From: Malaya genurostris
Taxonomy: Eukaryota > Arthropoda > Insecta > Diptera > Culicidae
NCBI RefSeq assembly: GCF_030247185.1
Contig: NC_080572.1
Coordinates: 213,247,435-213,311,434 of the forward strand
Reading direction: 5' to 3'
Length of the DNA: 64,000 bases
The position numbers were made by a program, and so were the translations under genes. This document shows positions 47,214 to 59,696 of this stretch, piece after piece. The stretch's first letter is position 1. Every line of letters starts with the position of its first letter. The notes under the pieces were generated by a model. The model worked only from the letters and a program-made list of their open reading frames with translations, was not told the origin of the DNA and ran no database searches.

Positions 47214-47300
47214 AAGTTGGAGCAGAACTCAGGTTCCGAATTCAGTTTCTAAACTCAGTTGTAGGATTCTGTTCCAAAATTTCAAAATTCAGTGGTGGAA
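47214..47300. repeat. Degenerate AATTCAG minisatellite, right part
   Basis: After the 3' target duplication, GGTTCCGAATTCAGTTTC and CAAAATTCAGTGG continue the array seen before the LINE. Confidence 0.6.
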
Positions 47301-48200
47301 AGTCCAGCTCCATGTAAAACATAAGAAGAAATAATCGATTTCCAACCATGATTTTCCTTTTATACTCGCCCGAATGAACATCAGGACTAATATGTGCCTG
47401 ACTACATATCAACTAATTACGACTATACCGGTTTCCGACTTCGGAAGTAGCGGTTTTCACTACGATCTCTTCGATGTTGTCAAAGTTAGATTAAAATTAA
47501 AGGTCTTCTGAATTCACCGGACCGCATCTAACCTACGGTCTGGTCTCAAAATTATCTTAAATTGTTGATCTTGTGAGTTGATGTCCAAACAAGCTTTCTT
47601 GCTTTTTTTTCAAGAGACGGGGAAAAGTATTTTGAAGAATGCGAAAATAATATATACGCTTATAAGAAAAATAACAATACATCAATAGGACGATTAAAAC
47701 ACGTTGCTTGTTACATATATGTGCCATTCAATTTTTTTAAATCCTGCTACTAGTACTGTTACAGTATTCAACAAACGTCTACCACGTACACTTGACACCG
47801 TTTCATGCCGGGTGTCATTTGTCTGCATGCTGCACGAAAATCGATATCGTTAGAGTACGGGATACCCACGTTACTACCGTGCACGATATGCCATCATCGG
47901 TACCTGAGCCACAGGTGTACTCACTATACTACCTTACTATATTATTCGACTACCCTACTTTCATCTAACCAACGCCGTAGGATTATCCATTAAACGATAC
48001 ATGTAATCACGAAACCGACAGAGGATGGTGTTCTTCTATATATGTACTACTCATTAATATGCACCGAATGGATGCCATCCATCTACGAACCCACCTACAT
48101 GCAGTTCGCAAAGCAGCCCAACGCTAAAGTCAATGCCAAGGATTTTGCGATTCGCTTGATTCGGTGATTTATTTTTAACCCAACTATAGTTATTGCAGTT
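47301..48200. other. Single-copy-looking intronic DNA, nothing specific
   Basis: No similarity to other repeats in the window was found. GC content rises from about 47800 towards the candidate exon. A 62-codon frame at 47805-47993 has no motif. Confidence 0.4.
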
Positions 48201-48296
48201 ATGCCAGCTGTTGCTTCCACGACGACCACAACGACGCGTGTTCGAATGAAAAAGCCGGACAAAATCTGGAAATCGTGGCCGGAGCTTCCTAGAAGA
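48201..48296 (+). CDS. Candidate alternative first coding exon of the host gene
   Basis: ATG at 48201 in context CAGTTATGCC opens 32 codons (MPAVASTTTTTTRVRMKK, then PDKIWKSWPELPRR) up to a GT at 48297 (AGA|GTAATT), phase 0. That phase matches the acceptor at 62947, so it could splice to the second exon in place of the exon at 16230. Codon use is GC-rich (ACGACGACCACAACGACG), unlike the surroundings. Like the 16.2-kb exon, it ends in a basic, Trp-containing stretch. Against it, the donor is weak, the exon is short and no expression evidence is available. Confidence 0.4.
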
Positions 48297-49539
48297 GTAA
48301 TTTTAAACAGTTCAATTCTAAAATAAAAATCGAATACAAATGTGCAGTGCTGTCAAGACACAACGCTTTAATAAAATTTTCACATCACTGACTATTGATT
48401 AAATATATGAAGCGATAAGTTATGCAACGCATAGGGAACTATTACAAAAATAGCAAGACTGTTTGTGAAAATCTTTAACATTTTATGGAATTGATTTTTG
48501 CTTGCAAGGTTAAAATTAAATACCCACAAATGTTCCTTCTATGCTTCAATTCGAGTTGTCGAAAATAAGGTGCATAAATTATATCAAATAATACCAATAA
48601 GTGATTGGAAAATTCTTGAAGAAAATTGTATTGAACTAGAGAGAGGATTTTTTACAATTTCCAGTATTAGTGCATGACTTGTCCATCCGTTCAGTTTGAA
48701 TAAGCTTTAGCATTAATTCGTTCTACGTTTAATTTGTTATATTTGATCCTTGTTTCAATAGTTCGTATCAATTACATTTAGCGCTTCTGTGCACTAACTG
48801 CGACGTAAACTACAGAGCCAGACATGCTTTAATTATTATCAAAAACTGGTTGTAGGCAAGGATGCCTTTTATCGTATCAAAGAACGTTCACTGGCAACTC
48901 TTCAACGATTGAATCAGTGCCATCAAAGAGAGACGGAAATCATCGCAACAACAAAAACCCGGCATGGCTCATTTAACATAGAATCGACACCAGTGCGAGA
49001 GCGAATTTCTCTCGATGACATTTCTGAGAATCAAAGGTTAGCACGCTGCTGTGGGGATCCTCTCTGAAGCAACAAACGGTTGCTTATTCTCGTTTCGCGA
49101 TTCGATTCTATACAGGCAGTTGATAATTGCGATAGAATCATTTTACTATTGCCGCTTATTCTAACTATGTGCATATAACCTTTGTATAAGTTGTGTCTAT
49201 GAAAATGAATGTGAATTCTCCACACAAGGGTTTTGAAGTATATCTATGTATGAGAATCATCAAGCTGAATCATCGACTCGATTTTCTGCGATAATTGTCA
49301 ACTTGCGATTCTCTCTTGGGAAATTCCACACAGAAACGATCATTATCGGACTGTAAATTTTTTTATGGGCGTGAAATACTCAGAGTATGAAGTGGAGCGA
49401 AGAAATGTAGCAAAATTCTCTCACGGTTCATGCATTGAGAGACTCGAGTTCCTTTAGCATCTTCTACCGGATTGAAAATGTTGTATACAATATAGATAGC
49501 AATATAGCAGCTTCTGTCAAATTTTCGACAATCACCAAC
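48297..49539. other. Intronic, nothing recognised
   Basis: Contains a patch with GAGAGCGAATTTCTCTCG (48994), an imperfect palindrome, and no gene. Confidence 0.4.
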
Positions 49540-51150
49540 ACTGGTTGTAGGTAATGTTAGAGAAATAGCCGCGAGATTGTCGTAGGACTGCTGTCGACAA
49601 GAGACAGAAAAAAAATTAAAAATGCTCATTTATTTTGGTACATTGTTCTACTAATTGTTTGGATTCTGAAAAGAATCGAAAGTTACGTTTTCTCCAACTT
49701 TAAACACAGTTAATAATTATTTCCTCGAGCAAAACTTCGAACATATCGGATGCCTCTCGTTTGGCGAACGGCGCACAAAGTAAATCTGCCACATGCTTGT
49801 GTGCCCTTCCCTACAGTGCTAACGTTCCGCACCGAGTCGTGACAATCAAAATTGTTCTAGATTTGCACTAAACTGGTGATCTTTACCCTCGATTTGCAAG
49901 GAAAGTAATATTAATAGTTCTTTAGATAACATTTAGAGCTACAAGCACGGCGGCTTTGTATAATGTATAATGTTAATCGTTGTCCACTTTTCGTTTTCTT
50001 TTTCATCTATGCAAATGACCACCAGTAAGACGACGCAATCGCTCTTGTTTGAAACGAAACTGGTTTTGCGAATCAACCGCAACACATCTGCTCGCACTGC
50101 CGATTATTTCCAACCTGAACCAATTTTTTTAAAGAACTTTCTTTTTCGTTTGTAGCTTTTTCACAAATGGGCGGTTCCAACGGCCACGAAAATAGCAAAT
50201 GGCCACGAAAATTATTAAAATGCTGTACGGGATTCATAAGGGCAATCAGAAGAGCCAAATTGTGAAATTCTCTCCGACATTAAATACTGTTCGGAACATT
50301 TTTCTCAAAAGAATTTCGCACAGCAAAAAGTGCACGAAGCTAATCAAATTATTCTAGATTTGCGCTAAACTGATGATTTTTACTTTCGATTGGCCAAGAA
50401 GCAATCTTAATAGGTTTTTAGATAACATTTAGAGCATTTTGAACGGCTACTTTTGTATAATGTTCGCCATCGTTGTCCACTTTCCGTTTTCTTTTCTTCC
50501 AATGCAAAAGACCAGAAGCTGGATTGTGCGATCACTCGAGTTTAAAGCGAAACTCACACAGCGAATGTCTAACAGCAGATATGCTCACAGAAGAACTAGT
50601 TGTTGTTTTTTCCGCGTTTAGGCTTGTAGAACGGAAACGGAACATATTCGCCATTGACTGAAGAACCAGTTGGATAATGCCGGGTGTAGTTCGACTGTCT
50701 TGACGTAGATGGCAGCCTGCGCACCCAATGTGTATCCGTTCAAGGATTATCATAGACTGAAGCTAGCGAAGGTTCAACAGGGTGTATTTCAGTTCAGTTT
50801 TGTTCAGTTAAAATCATCTTTATTTTTTTTACTTTTTACATCTTTATATAATTTACATTTTAAGTGATTCTATGTTACATATTTCATCTTTGTTAGAGTA
50901 CTTGGTTTGTTTTGTTTCTTATTTCGTATTTATATATTGAATTTCACTGATTTAGTGTAGTTGTGGTTTAACAGGGTCTGTTTATAGATTCGGTTGATTG
51001 TAATGATTCGTGTTTGGACCTATTTTTCACTATTTGAACAATGTTTCGCAATAAACGTGGTGTTAACAACAATCGTACATCTTTTTCCATTCGTTTCGTG
51101 AAAGAATTAGAAAAAATACTCAAACAGGGAAAAAGCTCTAATACAGAAAT
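49540..51150. repeat. Dispersed long repeat, copy 2 (partner at 5.03-6.44 kb)
   Basis: Collinear with copy 1 as described there. A segment with AACAGCAGATATGCT also has a degenerate second version nearby (49900-50160 against 50340-50660), suggesting internal duplication. A 186-bp insertion at 50784-50969 is absent from copy 1. Confidence 0.6.
50784..50969. mobile_element. 186-bp insertion with 8-bp target-site duplication
   Basis: AACAGGGT flanks it on both sides (50776-50783 and 50970-50977). Comparison with copy 1 of the host repeat shows a single AACAGGG at the equivalent site (6270-6276). The insert is T-rich on this strand (ATTTTTTTTACTTTTTAC) and has no clear inverted ends. It may be a truncated retroelement on the minus strand or a decayed 8-bp-duplicating DNA element. 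Confidence 0.65.
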
Positions 51151-51169
51151 CTAGAATCTAGTAGAAATC

Positions 51170-51650
51170 TAATCACCCTATATTTGGAAACGAATATATA
51201 CACGTACTTAAAAAACCCTGTAATAATTACATTTATTAGATGCACATAAATGGTGCCTCAGCAGTTCACGCCAATTTACGTGGAAGAACATTTAATATTG
51301 TGTCTAATACTCCATGACATGAATTCATTGAAATAAAAAAAACGAATACTGATAGCAACCACCGCAACCAATTTTACAGGTGACTTAATCCCTCATACGA
51401 TGTAATTTATAAAGACCTAATTTGTCAAGTGACGGAAAATTTTATTTGTAATGACTTAATGTTAGATGAGCTTGATTTTTACTGGTCTCGACTATAACTT
51501 GCGTTCTGCTAACAGTTGCGACTGTATGCATTTAAATGCACCTTTTTCCAACCCAGCAGATGTATGCTTCTGTGGCTAAGTCGATTAACAGACGTACTTG
51601 CGATCCAATGATTCTCGTTTCAAGTCGCGGTGGTTGCTATCAGTATTCGT
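51170..51650 (+). mobile_element. tRNA-like MITE family member
   Basis: TTAGATGCACATAAATGG, TTTACGTGGAAGAACATTTA, then ATTCATTGAAAT modules lead to a tRNA-like block at 51570-51640 (TGGCTAAGTCGATTAACAG, GATCCAATGATTCTCG and TTTCAAGTCGCG). Confidence 0.55.
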
Positions 51651-51899
51651 TTTTTTATTGATGTGGAACACATCTTTATTATCTATATAGTGGTGCAAAT
51701 CAGAAACTCAAGAAAAACTACACGTAGAAATGTGGTCAGGTTTTAAACACATACAGCTCAGTCTATTTTGTATCAATTATTAATATTATTTCATCATTTG
51801 ATAGGAAATATTTCTACGTTTCGATTTGAATGTATCAACCCACGTCATTTATATATGATTGAAATTTTGATTAGTAGCAAGCAGTGTCCTATGTGGCTG

Positions 51900-52110
51900 C
51901 TAAAAATCTTTGGCATACCGGATTTCCCTGCCATAGACGACGGTTTTGAAGGAGTAAGCGATGAATCAAAGAGAGAGCATCGCTCTGATTGGTCAATCGA
52001 TGCAAAAGCGAAGCTGTTGGAAGCACGCGAATCTATAAATAGAAGTGAAATTAAAGCTAGCGTTTCAGTCCTACTCGTAGCATGCTAGAGGTAGGTTGCT
52101 GCTAGACAGC
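51900..52110 (+). promoter_or_regulatory. Compact Pol II core promoter (TATA, initiator, DPE-like)
   Basis: TATAAATAG at 52034-52042 lies about 31-33 bases upstream of an initiator TCAGTC (52065-52070, A at 52067). GGTTG at 52094-52098 sits at +28 to +32 and fits the DPE consensus. A CCAAT-type motif read in reverse (GATTGGTC) lies at about 51989. The geometry is close to ideal for an insect promoter. What it serves is unclear: an AATAAA follows at about 52281, giving a unit of only some 230 bases without a long frame. A solo LTR or a histone-type promoter captured by a repeat are possibilities. Confidence 0.5.
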
Positions 52111-52299
52111 AAGACAAAAAGTGCCATAAAACGATTTGAAGCTTTGGGACTGAGGCCAGTTGTTAGCGTAAAACCGTGTGGCTCGTTGTGCGTATTACAT
52201 TTCTCTCCATGCTCTCTCGTAAATGTGTAAAAAGTTTTGATATTTCCGGTTACAAGTTTGACTACATCACATAAAATCCAATAAAGCTATCGTTTGTTT

Positions 52300-52642
52300 G
52301 GCAGCTTTGCTGAGCCGATTTTATTTCTCTCTCATGTTTCGTTACGTTACCAGGATACAAGAGCAGAAGAAATGGTGCCGCCGTAGAAATGGACTTACCA
52401 TTACAAAAATAACATTAACTCAATTTTTATCGCGACAACATATATGTTTTTATGCACTAATCGCATCTAAACTAAATTATCTAGGCATTGTCAGGATAGA
52501 TTTTTGATCCATGCTTTTGAAGGCAAGATATTCAATGAACAAGTTGAATGTTGCCGTTTTCAGCTATGGAATTCTTCCTTCAGAAAAAAGACTTTCCCGA
52601 CCACTAAAGTCAATGAATCATTCTGAAATTTTCACAGAATAA
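52300..52642 (+). repeat. Dispersed repeat, copy 2 (partner at 17740-18066)
   Basis: TTTTTATCGCGACAACATAT, TTTTTATGCACTAATCGC and ATCTAAACTAAATTATCTA match copy 1 closely, then similarity fades towards AATGAATCATTCTGAAATTT. Confidence 0.6.
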
Positions 52643-53194
52643 TCTAAACTAATTTTCTAAGAGATTGTCAGTTGGGTTTTTTGATATTCGTCACCGTTTC
52701 TGAAGAAAATCAGATTTGAAGTGTGAAAATAGCCCTGAGAAATTGACAACTACCCCTGGATAAATTTTGAGTGCTTAAGATTAATTTCTAATTTATATTA
52801 GATTATCTCGATTGATAATGAGAAATAGTTTATCGCTTCAACCGAAATCGCAGAATGGTAGAGAAACTTAACGCTAAAAAATCTGCTTGCATAAAAAACT
52901 TGAACACAAGTTTGGCGAAGAGAAGCTTAATTATCGAAATCGCAAGTATGTACAAAGATATAATTGCATGCATTTGGGATATTGGTGTAATTTCGTCGGT
53001 TATAAAACAAATGCAAATCAAGACAAACGATGTTCGGTGTTGGTTCGGATTGATTCAACATTTTGATTGTAGATCATTAGAAATTTTGGTTGCCTTGTTC
53101 CACATCAATGGCTCGAACAACCCCATGTTTTTCAATGAATTGTCATTGTCATGTCATGGAGTATTAGACACAATATTAAATGTTCTTCCACGTA
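52643..53194. other. Intronic, with an unassigned 116-codon open frame
   Basis: The frame 52855-53205 starts MVEKLNAKKSACIKNLN and has no domain that I recognise. Its last 25 codons run into a MITE copy, which argues against a real gene. Confidence 0.35.
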
Positions 53195-54150
53195 AATTGG
53201 CATGAACTGCTGACGCTCCATTTATGTGCATCTAATAAGATGTAAAATCACAGGGTTTTTTTAAGTGTGCAGAACACGTTCCGCGTGAACTTTCCCGCTG
53301 CTTAAAAGCTGAACAATGTATTCTAGAAGCTGCTAAAAAGTTCTTTTGGTTCCTCACGAAACTATTATGTGCTTTTTCCTCTGTAATTTATCATCTTATA
53401 AGAAGCACATGAATGGAGCGTCAACCTTTACGTAAATTGTGCAAGAACATGTAATATTGTGTGTTTGGAAAATTCCACGGCATGAAATTCATTGACATAA
53501 AATAATAAATACTCATAGTATTATAAAGCGTCCCTGCTGGCCAAAACTTAAACCCCTTCCTTTTTTTAAGCCTTCTTTGATATACTATTCTCTCAATTAT
53601 ATAGCTTTATAACGATTATTAAAACAAAATGTAGCGTTGGGAGAATCGAAAATGTTAATTCCCGATTGCTATTAGTTGATTACGACATTTCAAGGGGCAT
53701 ACTGCAGTGATTCTACTAAGGACATCCGTAAATCGATTGAGCTACAGAAGCACATAAATATTGTGTCAGTATCGATATAGGCTTCAGCAAATTACCAGTG
53801 AAGATGATAATATGACTTATCTTTACATGCTTCGAATTGAGAATAAAAATTAATCCCGACGCTCCTTTTATGTGCATCTATAAAGATGTAAATTTTTCTA
53901 AGTGTATACTTAACTTTTCAAACGGCGCAATATTCCACTCGAACAGAATTTTACAAGTTCCGAATGTATTTTGCACTAGGCTACCAAGTGCCGCTGTATG
54001 GATTTATCTGTATCAATGATTCATCAAGCAAATATGGGTTGTGTTCTGTGGTTCAGTCGATTAGCTGACGTGCTTTGTGATCTAATGGTTCTTGGTTCAA
54101 GACGCGCACTGTTGCCATCGATATTTTGTAGGAAAATCTACGCCGGTAAA
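53195..54150. mobile_element. Cluster of tRNA-like MITE family fragments
   Basis: Three copies of the GACGCTCCATTTATGTGC module are seen (53212, inverted at 53403 as GCACATGAATGGAGCGTC, and 53858), with AAAGATGTAAATTTTTC and TAAGTGTATACTT termini. A plus-strand tRNA-like block lies at 54047-54115 (GTGGTTCAGTCGATTAGC, TGATCTAATGG, TTCTTGGTTCAAGACG). Confidence 0.55.
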
Positions 54151-56273
54151 AGAAGCGAAATTGCAACAGGAACGCTTTCCTCAATTTATATTTGCAATGC
54201 TTGCAAGTATAAAAGAATTAATAATAAAAATATAAAAATATGAGCAAAAAATTGTTTTTGTTTTTTAACTCTAGTTCTTAGTCAGGCCAAGTAACCAATT
54301 ACCGTAAGCAAACAAATTCCTTGATTTGAAATCTTAGGAACATTTTTTTTTATTTGTTTCGATCATAAATACTTTGGCAAAGGAAACTTGTTGCTACACT
54401 TACCCATTACGCTTTATCAGTCCTCTGTCTTCTGTTATCAATTGATTGGGCACTCTTAAAAAACTATACATTGTTAAAAAGTTTTTAAAAAGAATTCTTC
54501 AATTCTAACCTTTTACGACATGGAAACAGATAGCCAGTGAATCTATTCTTGGCTTAGTTTTTTTGCCGCCCAATGTCCCACGGCTTCTAGACAGATTCTA
54601 CACGGTAGACCCCAGCTTCCGCTATTTCAATTAGTTTTTGTCGTTTGATTTATTCAGAACAGTTATCAAACGTCAATCATATCGCTTTCGGCGTAAGAAT
54701 AAATCGAGAATTGAACTGACAATAAAAACTGATTATGGAAAGGACTCAGATTCCACTGAGATTCGTGGAAGCAAAATCGTCAACACTTTGCAATATGACA
54801 CCAACAATTACTGCTCATCTGAGCAGTCATCCAGTGCCGAAAAAAAATCAAATTATTATATCAAAAGGCAGCCGAAGTGATGTCACCTTCGCCTACGAAA
54901 AAAAGGTGAAAAAAGCTCGTTTAGTTATATTTTTATACATGTATAGATGCTCGGTAGGTTTATGATCCTTGCTTAGCTATACACCGGTGTATCGCGTGCC
55001 AGGAGGTTTTTGCTTTTGTCACTGCTTTGAGCTGGGAGCCAATTAGCAGTCAACAGTCAATGTCAGGAGTTCAAGCTTCTCCAGACCACGTGTTGCTGCT
55101 GCAGGTACTATGTGAATTCCATTCTAATGTGGCTGAAAAACAAGCATAGTTGGTTGAATGAACGAAACCATGTCGTGTGTCTTTCTTGTTCGTATCTTGT
55201 TTTATCAAGTCTCTATATTTTTATACGAGAACATTGCGTGTTCACTTAGCGTGAACATTTGAGGGACCGTTTAGGATTGTGTTTTCCGGTACAGTTTGTT
55301 GTCGTTTTGCTTTTCCACGGACAAACTCCGCCGAGGATTGTAAATCAATCTTTTCTGATTTAGCCTATCAATACCCCGCCAAGCTTCGTCGATAGCCGTT
55401 GGCTACCCACCGAGATCAATCAATGTCTTGCTAGCTGTGTATTTAGGCGGTTTTATATAGCTATATATAGAATTTTTGGAGAACAAATATTGATCAAACC
55501 TTTTCGTTACTTGATAATCTGACTTCATTCTTCTATCCTATTCTGTTTGAATCTTTTGTGATGTTTCTCCAATGTTTGATTTAAATTTTAATATGTTATA
55601 ATTAATTCGCATTCACTACATTACTGTTTTTCGATTGATGGCCAATGATTGATGTTTGATCGAAAAGCTGTTGATTGACCAAGCTGCAAATGAATATTGA
55701 TTAAGTAGCCAGTATTTTAATCAGAAAAATTATGTCAAAATGATTTCTTAGCGAAGTGCTAGTGGTGAATGGGTTGGTTTATGCTTTCACGTGTAGAAAG
55801 TGGCATTGAACTTTGTCGATTGTTACCGAAAAGGCCAATCGAATAGATGCAAGCAAATAATTTATTTTTCAATGTTGTCTCAGAAATTATTTCACTCTTC
55901 AATGATATTTATAACTCTTTTTCCAATTGAAGACTTATAAATTTCGCACGTGTTTTTATTTGAAGACTACATGCTATCATTGATTTTTTACAATTAGTAA
56001 CTAAAGCTAAAAAACGAATAAATCTAGACAGATGCGGTTGCAGTATTCAAATTGTGGCACCCATCGTTTTTGCAAAAGATGGCGCCACCAATAGATTCCA
56101 GGCAATAGTTTCATATCTTATGTATCACATTGATAGCTCGGATATCTTTCAACAGCATAAAATCATTATATTTATGCATTTCTATCGGTATTCGTATTTG
56201 CACGAGTAAAGTCATAGTAAGTTAAAGACTCACGTCGGTCCGACGATCTTCTAGCCGATCTTTGGCATTGTGC
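54151..56273. other. Intronic, nothing recognised
   Basis: About 2.1 kb without repeat termini or coding motif that I can support. Short frames at 54638-54965 are unconvincing. Confidence 0.4.
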
Positions 56274-56275
56274 TA

Positions 56276-57590
56276 CAGGGTCCGGCACTCGAAGTGTAAC
56301 CAACTTCAGACCGCTCGCGCAGCTGACGTACGGGCATCAGCTCTCTAGAAATTTGCTAAATGACAGTTCGGAGTTGTATTGTTTACAAGCGCAAGAAAGC
56401 ATTTTGCCAAAAGTGAACGCGAAAAAAAAAATCAGTGATGGATTTAAAACGTAATAGTGTGATTGCTTTATATTTAGATGGAAAATCACAACCAGCGATT
56501 GTTCGTGAGCTCAAACACCTTAAAGTGAATGAAGTTTCTGTTTATCGCACCATAACTCGTTACAATAATACTGGTAGCATCGCAAAACGTCATGGAGGTG
56601 GTCATCAAAAGACTGCAACGTCACGTGAGATGGTTCAAAAATTGAAGAAGCGACTTGAACGAAATCCTCGACGAAGTGCCAATCAAATGGCAAAAGAACT
56701 GAAAATATCCGACCGTAGCATCCGCCGCATACTGAAAAATGATCTGAAGGTCAAGCCTTACAAGATCCAAAAGGCGCATGATCTCATACCGAAGCAACAA
56801 CAAGTTAGACTTGAGAGAGCGAAGGAGTTGCTTCGTTTGGCCGAAAGCGGTCAATTTCCGAACATTGTATTTTCTGACGAGAAAATTTTTCCAATTGAGC
56901 AATTCGTAAACTCTCAAAACGATAGGGTTTACTTGACCGACCGCTCATACGAGAATTTGAGTCATCGATTGGCCACCAGGAGGCAGCACCCGCAACAGAT
57001 AATGGTTTGGGCCGCTGTAACCGCAGATGGGCGCTCTCCAATCGTTTTCATCGAGCCTGGCGTCAAGGTAAATGCGACATATTATCGGGAAAGTATTCTG
57101 GAGGTTGCTTTGAAGCCGTGGGCAGACAAACATTTCGGTGGCAGACCATGGACGTTTCAGCAGGACTCGGCACCGTCTCACAAAGCTCGAGTGAACCAAG
57201 AATGGATGAAAAACAACGTTCCGAACTTTATCACGTCCACACAATGGCTCTCGAATTCACCAGATGCGAATCCAATGGATTATTCTCCTTGGGCCATTTT
57301 GGAGAGCAAAGTCCGAACTAAAAGATACACCAGTCTCGAGACGCTGAAAAAAGTTATTGTCCGCGTGTGGGCCAAAATACCTGCAAGTCACATTCGGGCA
57401 GCTTGCGATTCGTTTTTTGACCGTCTCAAGGCCATAGTCAAGGCGAAAGGTGGTCATATCGAGCAAAAGTGAATTGATTCTGAATTTTGTATTATTTTTA
57501 CACATTTTGTACTTTGAATTAAGTAAAAGTAATTTTCCAAACTGAATTTATGGCCTTTTTAATTGGTTACACTTCGAGTGCCGGACCCTG
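56276..57590 (+). mobile_element. DD37D Tc1/mariner-superfamily transposon, apparently complete
   Basis: TA flanks both ends (56274-56275 and 57591-57592). The first 28 bases (CAGGGTCCGGCACTCGAA and following) are the perfect reverse complement of the last 28. The element is 1,315 bp with one uninterrupted transposase gene in the centre, short 5' and 3' UTRs, and nothing nested. Ends, gene and size fit an autonomous element. It is the only mobile element in the window without a visible defect. Confidence 0.92.
56438..57472 (+). CDS. DD37D transposase, intact reading frame (344 aa)
   Basis: The ATG at 56438 is preferred over the GTG just before it, and the gene ends TGA at 57470-57472. Residues about 1-115 form two helix-turn-helix units typical of paired-like Tc1/mariner DNA-binding domains (VIALYLDGKSQPAIVREL; SANQMAKELKISDRSIRRIL). 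Catalytic residues are D147 (VFSDEKIF), D243 (FQQDSAPSHKA) and D281 (SPDANPMDYSPW). The 37-residue gap between the last two defines the DD37D (maT-like) group. The length is normal for the family. The enzyme should bind the 28-bp ends and cut and paste at TA. Amino-acid motifs are all present and I see no premature stop or frameshift. Activity is inferred, not shown. Confidence 0.9.
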   Translation: MDLKRNSVIALYLDGKSQPAIVRELKHLKVNEVSVYRTITRYNNTGSIAKRHGGGHQKTATSREMVQKLKKRLERNPRRSANQMAKELKISDRSIRRILKNDLKVKPYKIQKAHDLIPKQQQVRLERAKELLRLAESGQFPNIVFSDEKIFPIEQFVNSQNDRVYLTDRSYENLSHRLATRRQHPQQIMVWAAVTADGRSPIVFIEPGVKVNATYYRESILEVALKPWADKHFGGRPWTFQQDSAPSHKARVNQEWMKNNVPNFITSTQWLSNSPDANPMDYSPWAILESKVRTKRYTSLETLKKVIVRVWAKIPASHIRAACDSFFDRLKAIVKAKGGHIEQK

Positions 57591-57599
57591 TAGAGTGGT

Positions 57600-58560
<961 letters not shown>

Positions 58561-59522
58561 AAGTTGTGTGTTTTCTTCTTCCACCGTACCACCACGTACC
58601 GGTGTTGTGCATATTTTCATTCTATATGGTGATTTGAATACTTTGATACTCATCGCACCGGAGGTCAGATCCGGATGAAATTTCACAGTAGCTTTAATTC
58701 AAACCAAGGTTTGTGAAAATCGGTTCAAGCATCGCAGAGAAATCGAAGTGAATTTTATTTTTGGAGTTTTTCTTCACCACTTTTGGTGCTTCCGGAACAG
58801 GATAAGGAGGGACCAGTAGTGCCGAATTAAGATTTTATGGCCACAAACCAACAAGCTCTGCAAACTAGAAGTATTTATCAGACAGTTTCATGAGATTTGT
58901 ACTTCGTTGCATCGTTCGTGAAAAAATACTAATGAAATTGATAATTTTCCACTTATCACGCTTTAGTTCTGGAATCGGAAGTCAGATCCGAACGAAATGT
59001 TCGAGAAATTTTCAGGGAACTATAAGACCTTTCATTTAAATCTTAGCTTGTGAAAATCGATTGAGCCGTTTTAGAGAAAATTGAATTCACACTTCTTCTC
59101 TAATTTTCATATATTGCTATGTCACTCCGGCACCGGAAGTCGGATCCAAATGAAATTGGATAGCAAGCTATGGAACCATAATACCTTTTATTTGAAACTT
59201 AGTTTGTGAGAACCGGTTCAGCCATCTCTAAAAAAATGAGTGCATATTTTTTGGTGTATATCATCCTATATCTCCGGAACCGGAGGTCGGATCGAGATGA
59301 AATTTAATAGCTTGCTATGGGACCATAAGACCTTTGATTTGAATTTTAGTTTGTGAATCGGTTCAGCTATCTCCGAGAAAAGTGGGTGCATATTTTTGTT
59401 ACATACACACAGACATTTGCTCAATTCGTCGAGCTGAGTCGAATGGTATAAAACATTTGGCCCTCCGTTAAAAAGTCAGTTTTCACAGTGATTGCATAGC
59501 CTTTCTATATCTGAAAGGCAAA
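58561..59522 (-). repeat. GGAACCGG-type dispersed repeat, copy G
   Basis: It carries the TACCACCACGTACCGG block (58588) shared with copies B and C. Cores lie at about 58660, 58975, 59133 and 59276 (CTCCGGAACCGGAGGTCGG). It ends GTGATTGCATAGCCTTTC followed by TATATCTGAAAGGC. It is continuous with the AAT-array repeat on its left, as if both are parts of one large element. Confidence 0.75.
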
Positions 59523-59696
59523 ACTGGAGAATGTAGAAGAAATCAATCACGGATAATACATTCAATGTATGATCCAAACACTAACTTCAGTTGTTTCTGA
59601 AAATTTAGTGACAAAATCTCGAATTTTGATAATGAATTCCATGTGAGCGGTATGTTAAGTACGCTATAAAATTTTATCTTGATACGACTTGTGGTT

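Noticed and set aside
47805..47993. 62-codon frame as an additional exon
   Set aside because: No acceptor and donor pair in phase, and Cys/His pattern looks accidental.
52855..53205. 116-codon plus-strand frame
   Set aside because: No recognisable domain, and the C-terminus is encoded by a MITE copy; likely chance in relatively GC-balanced intron.
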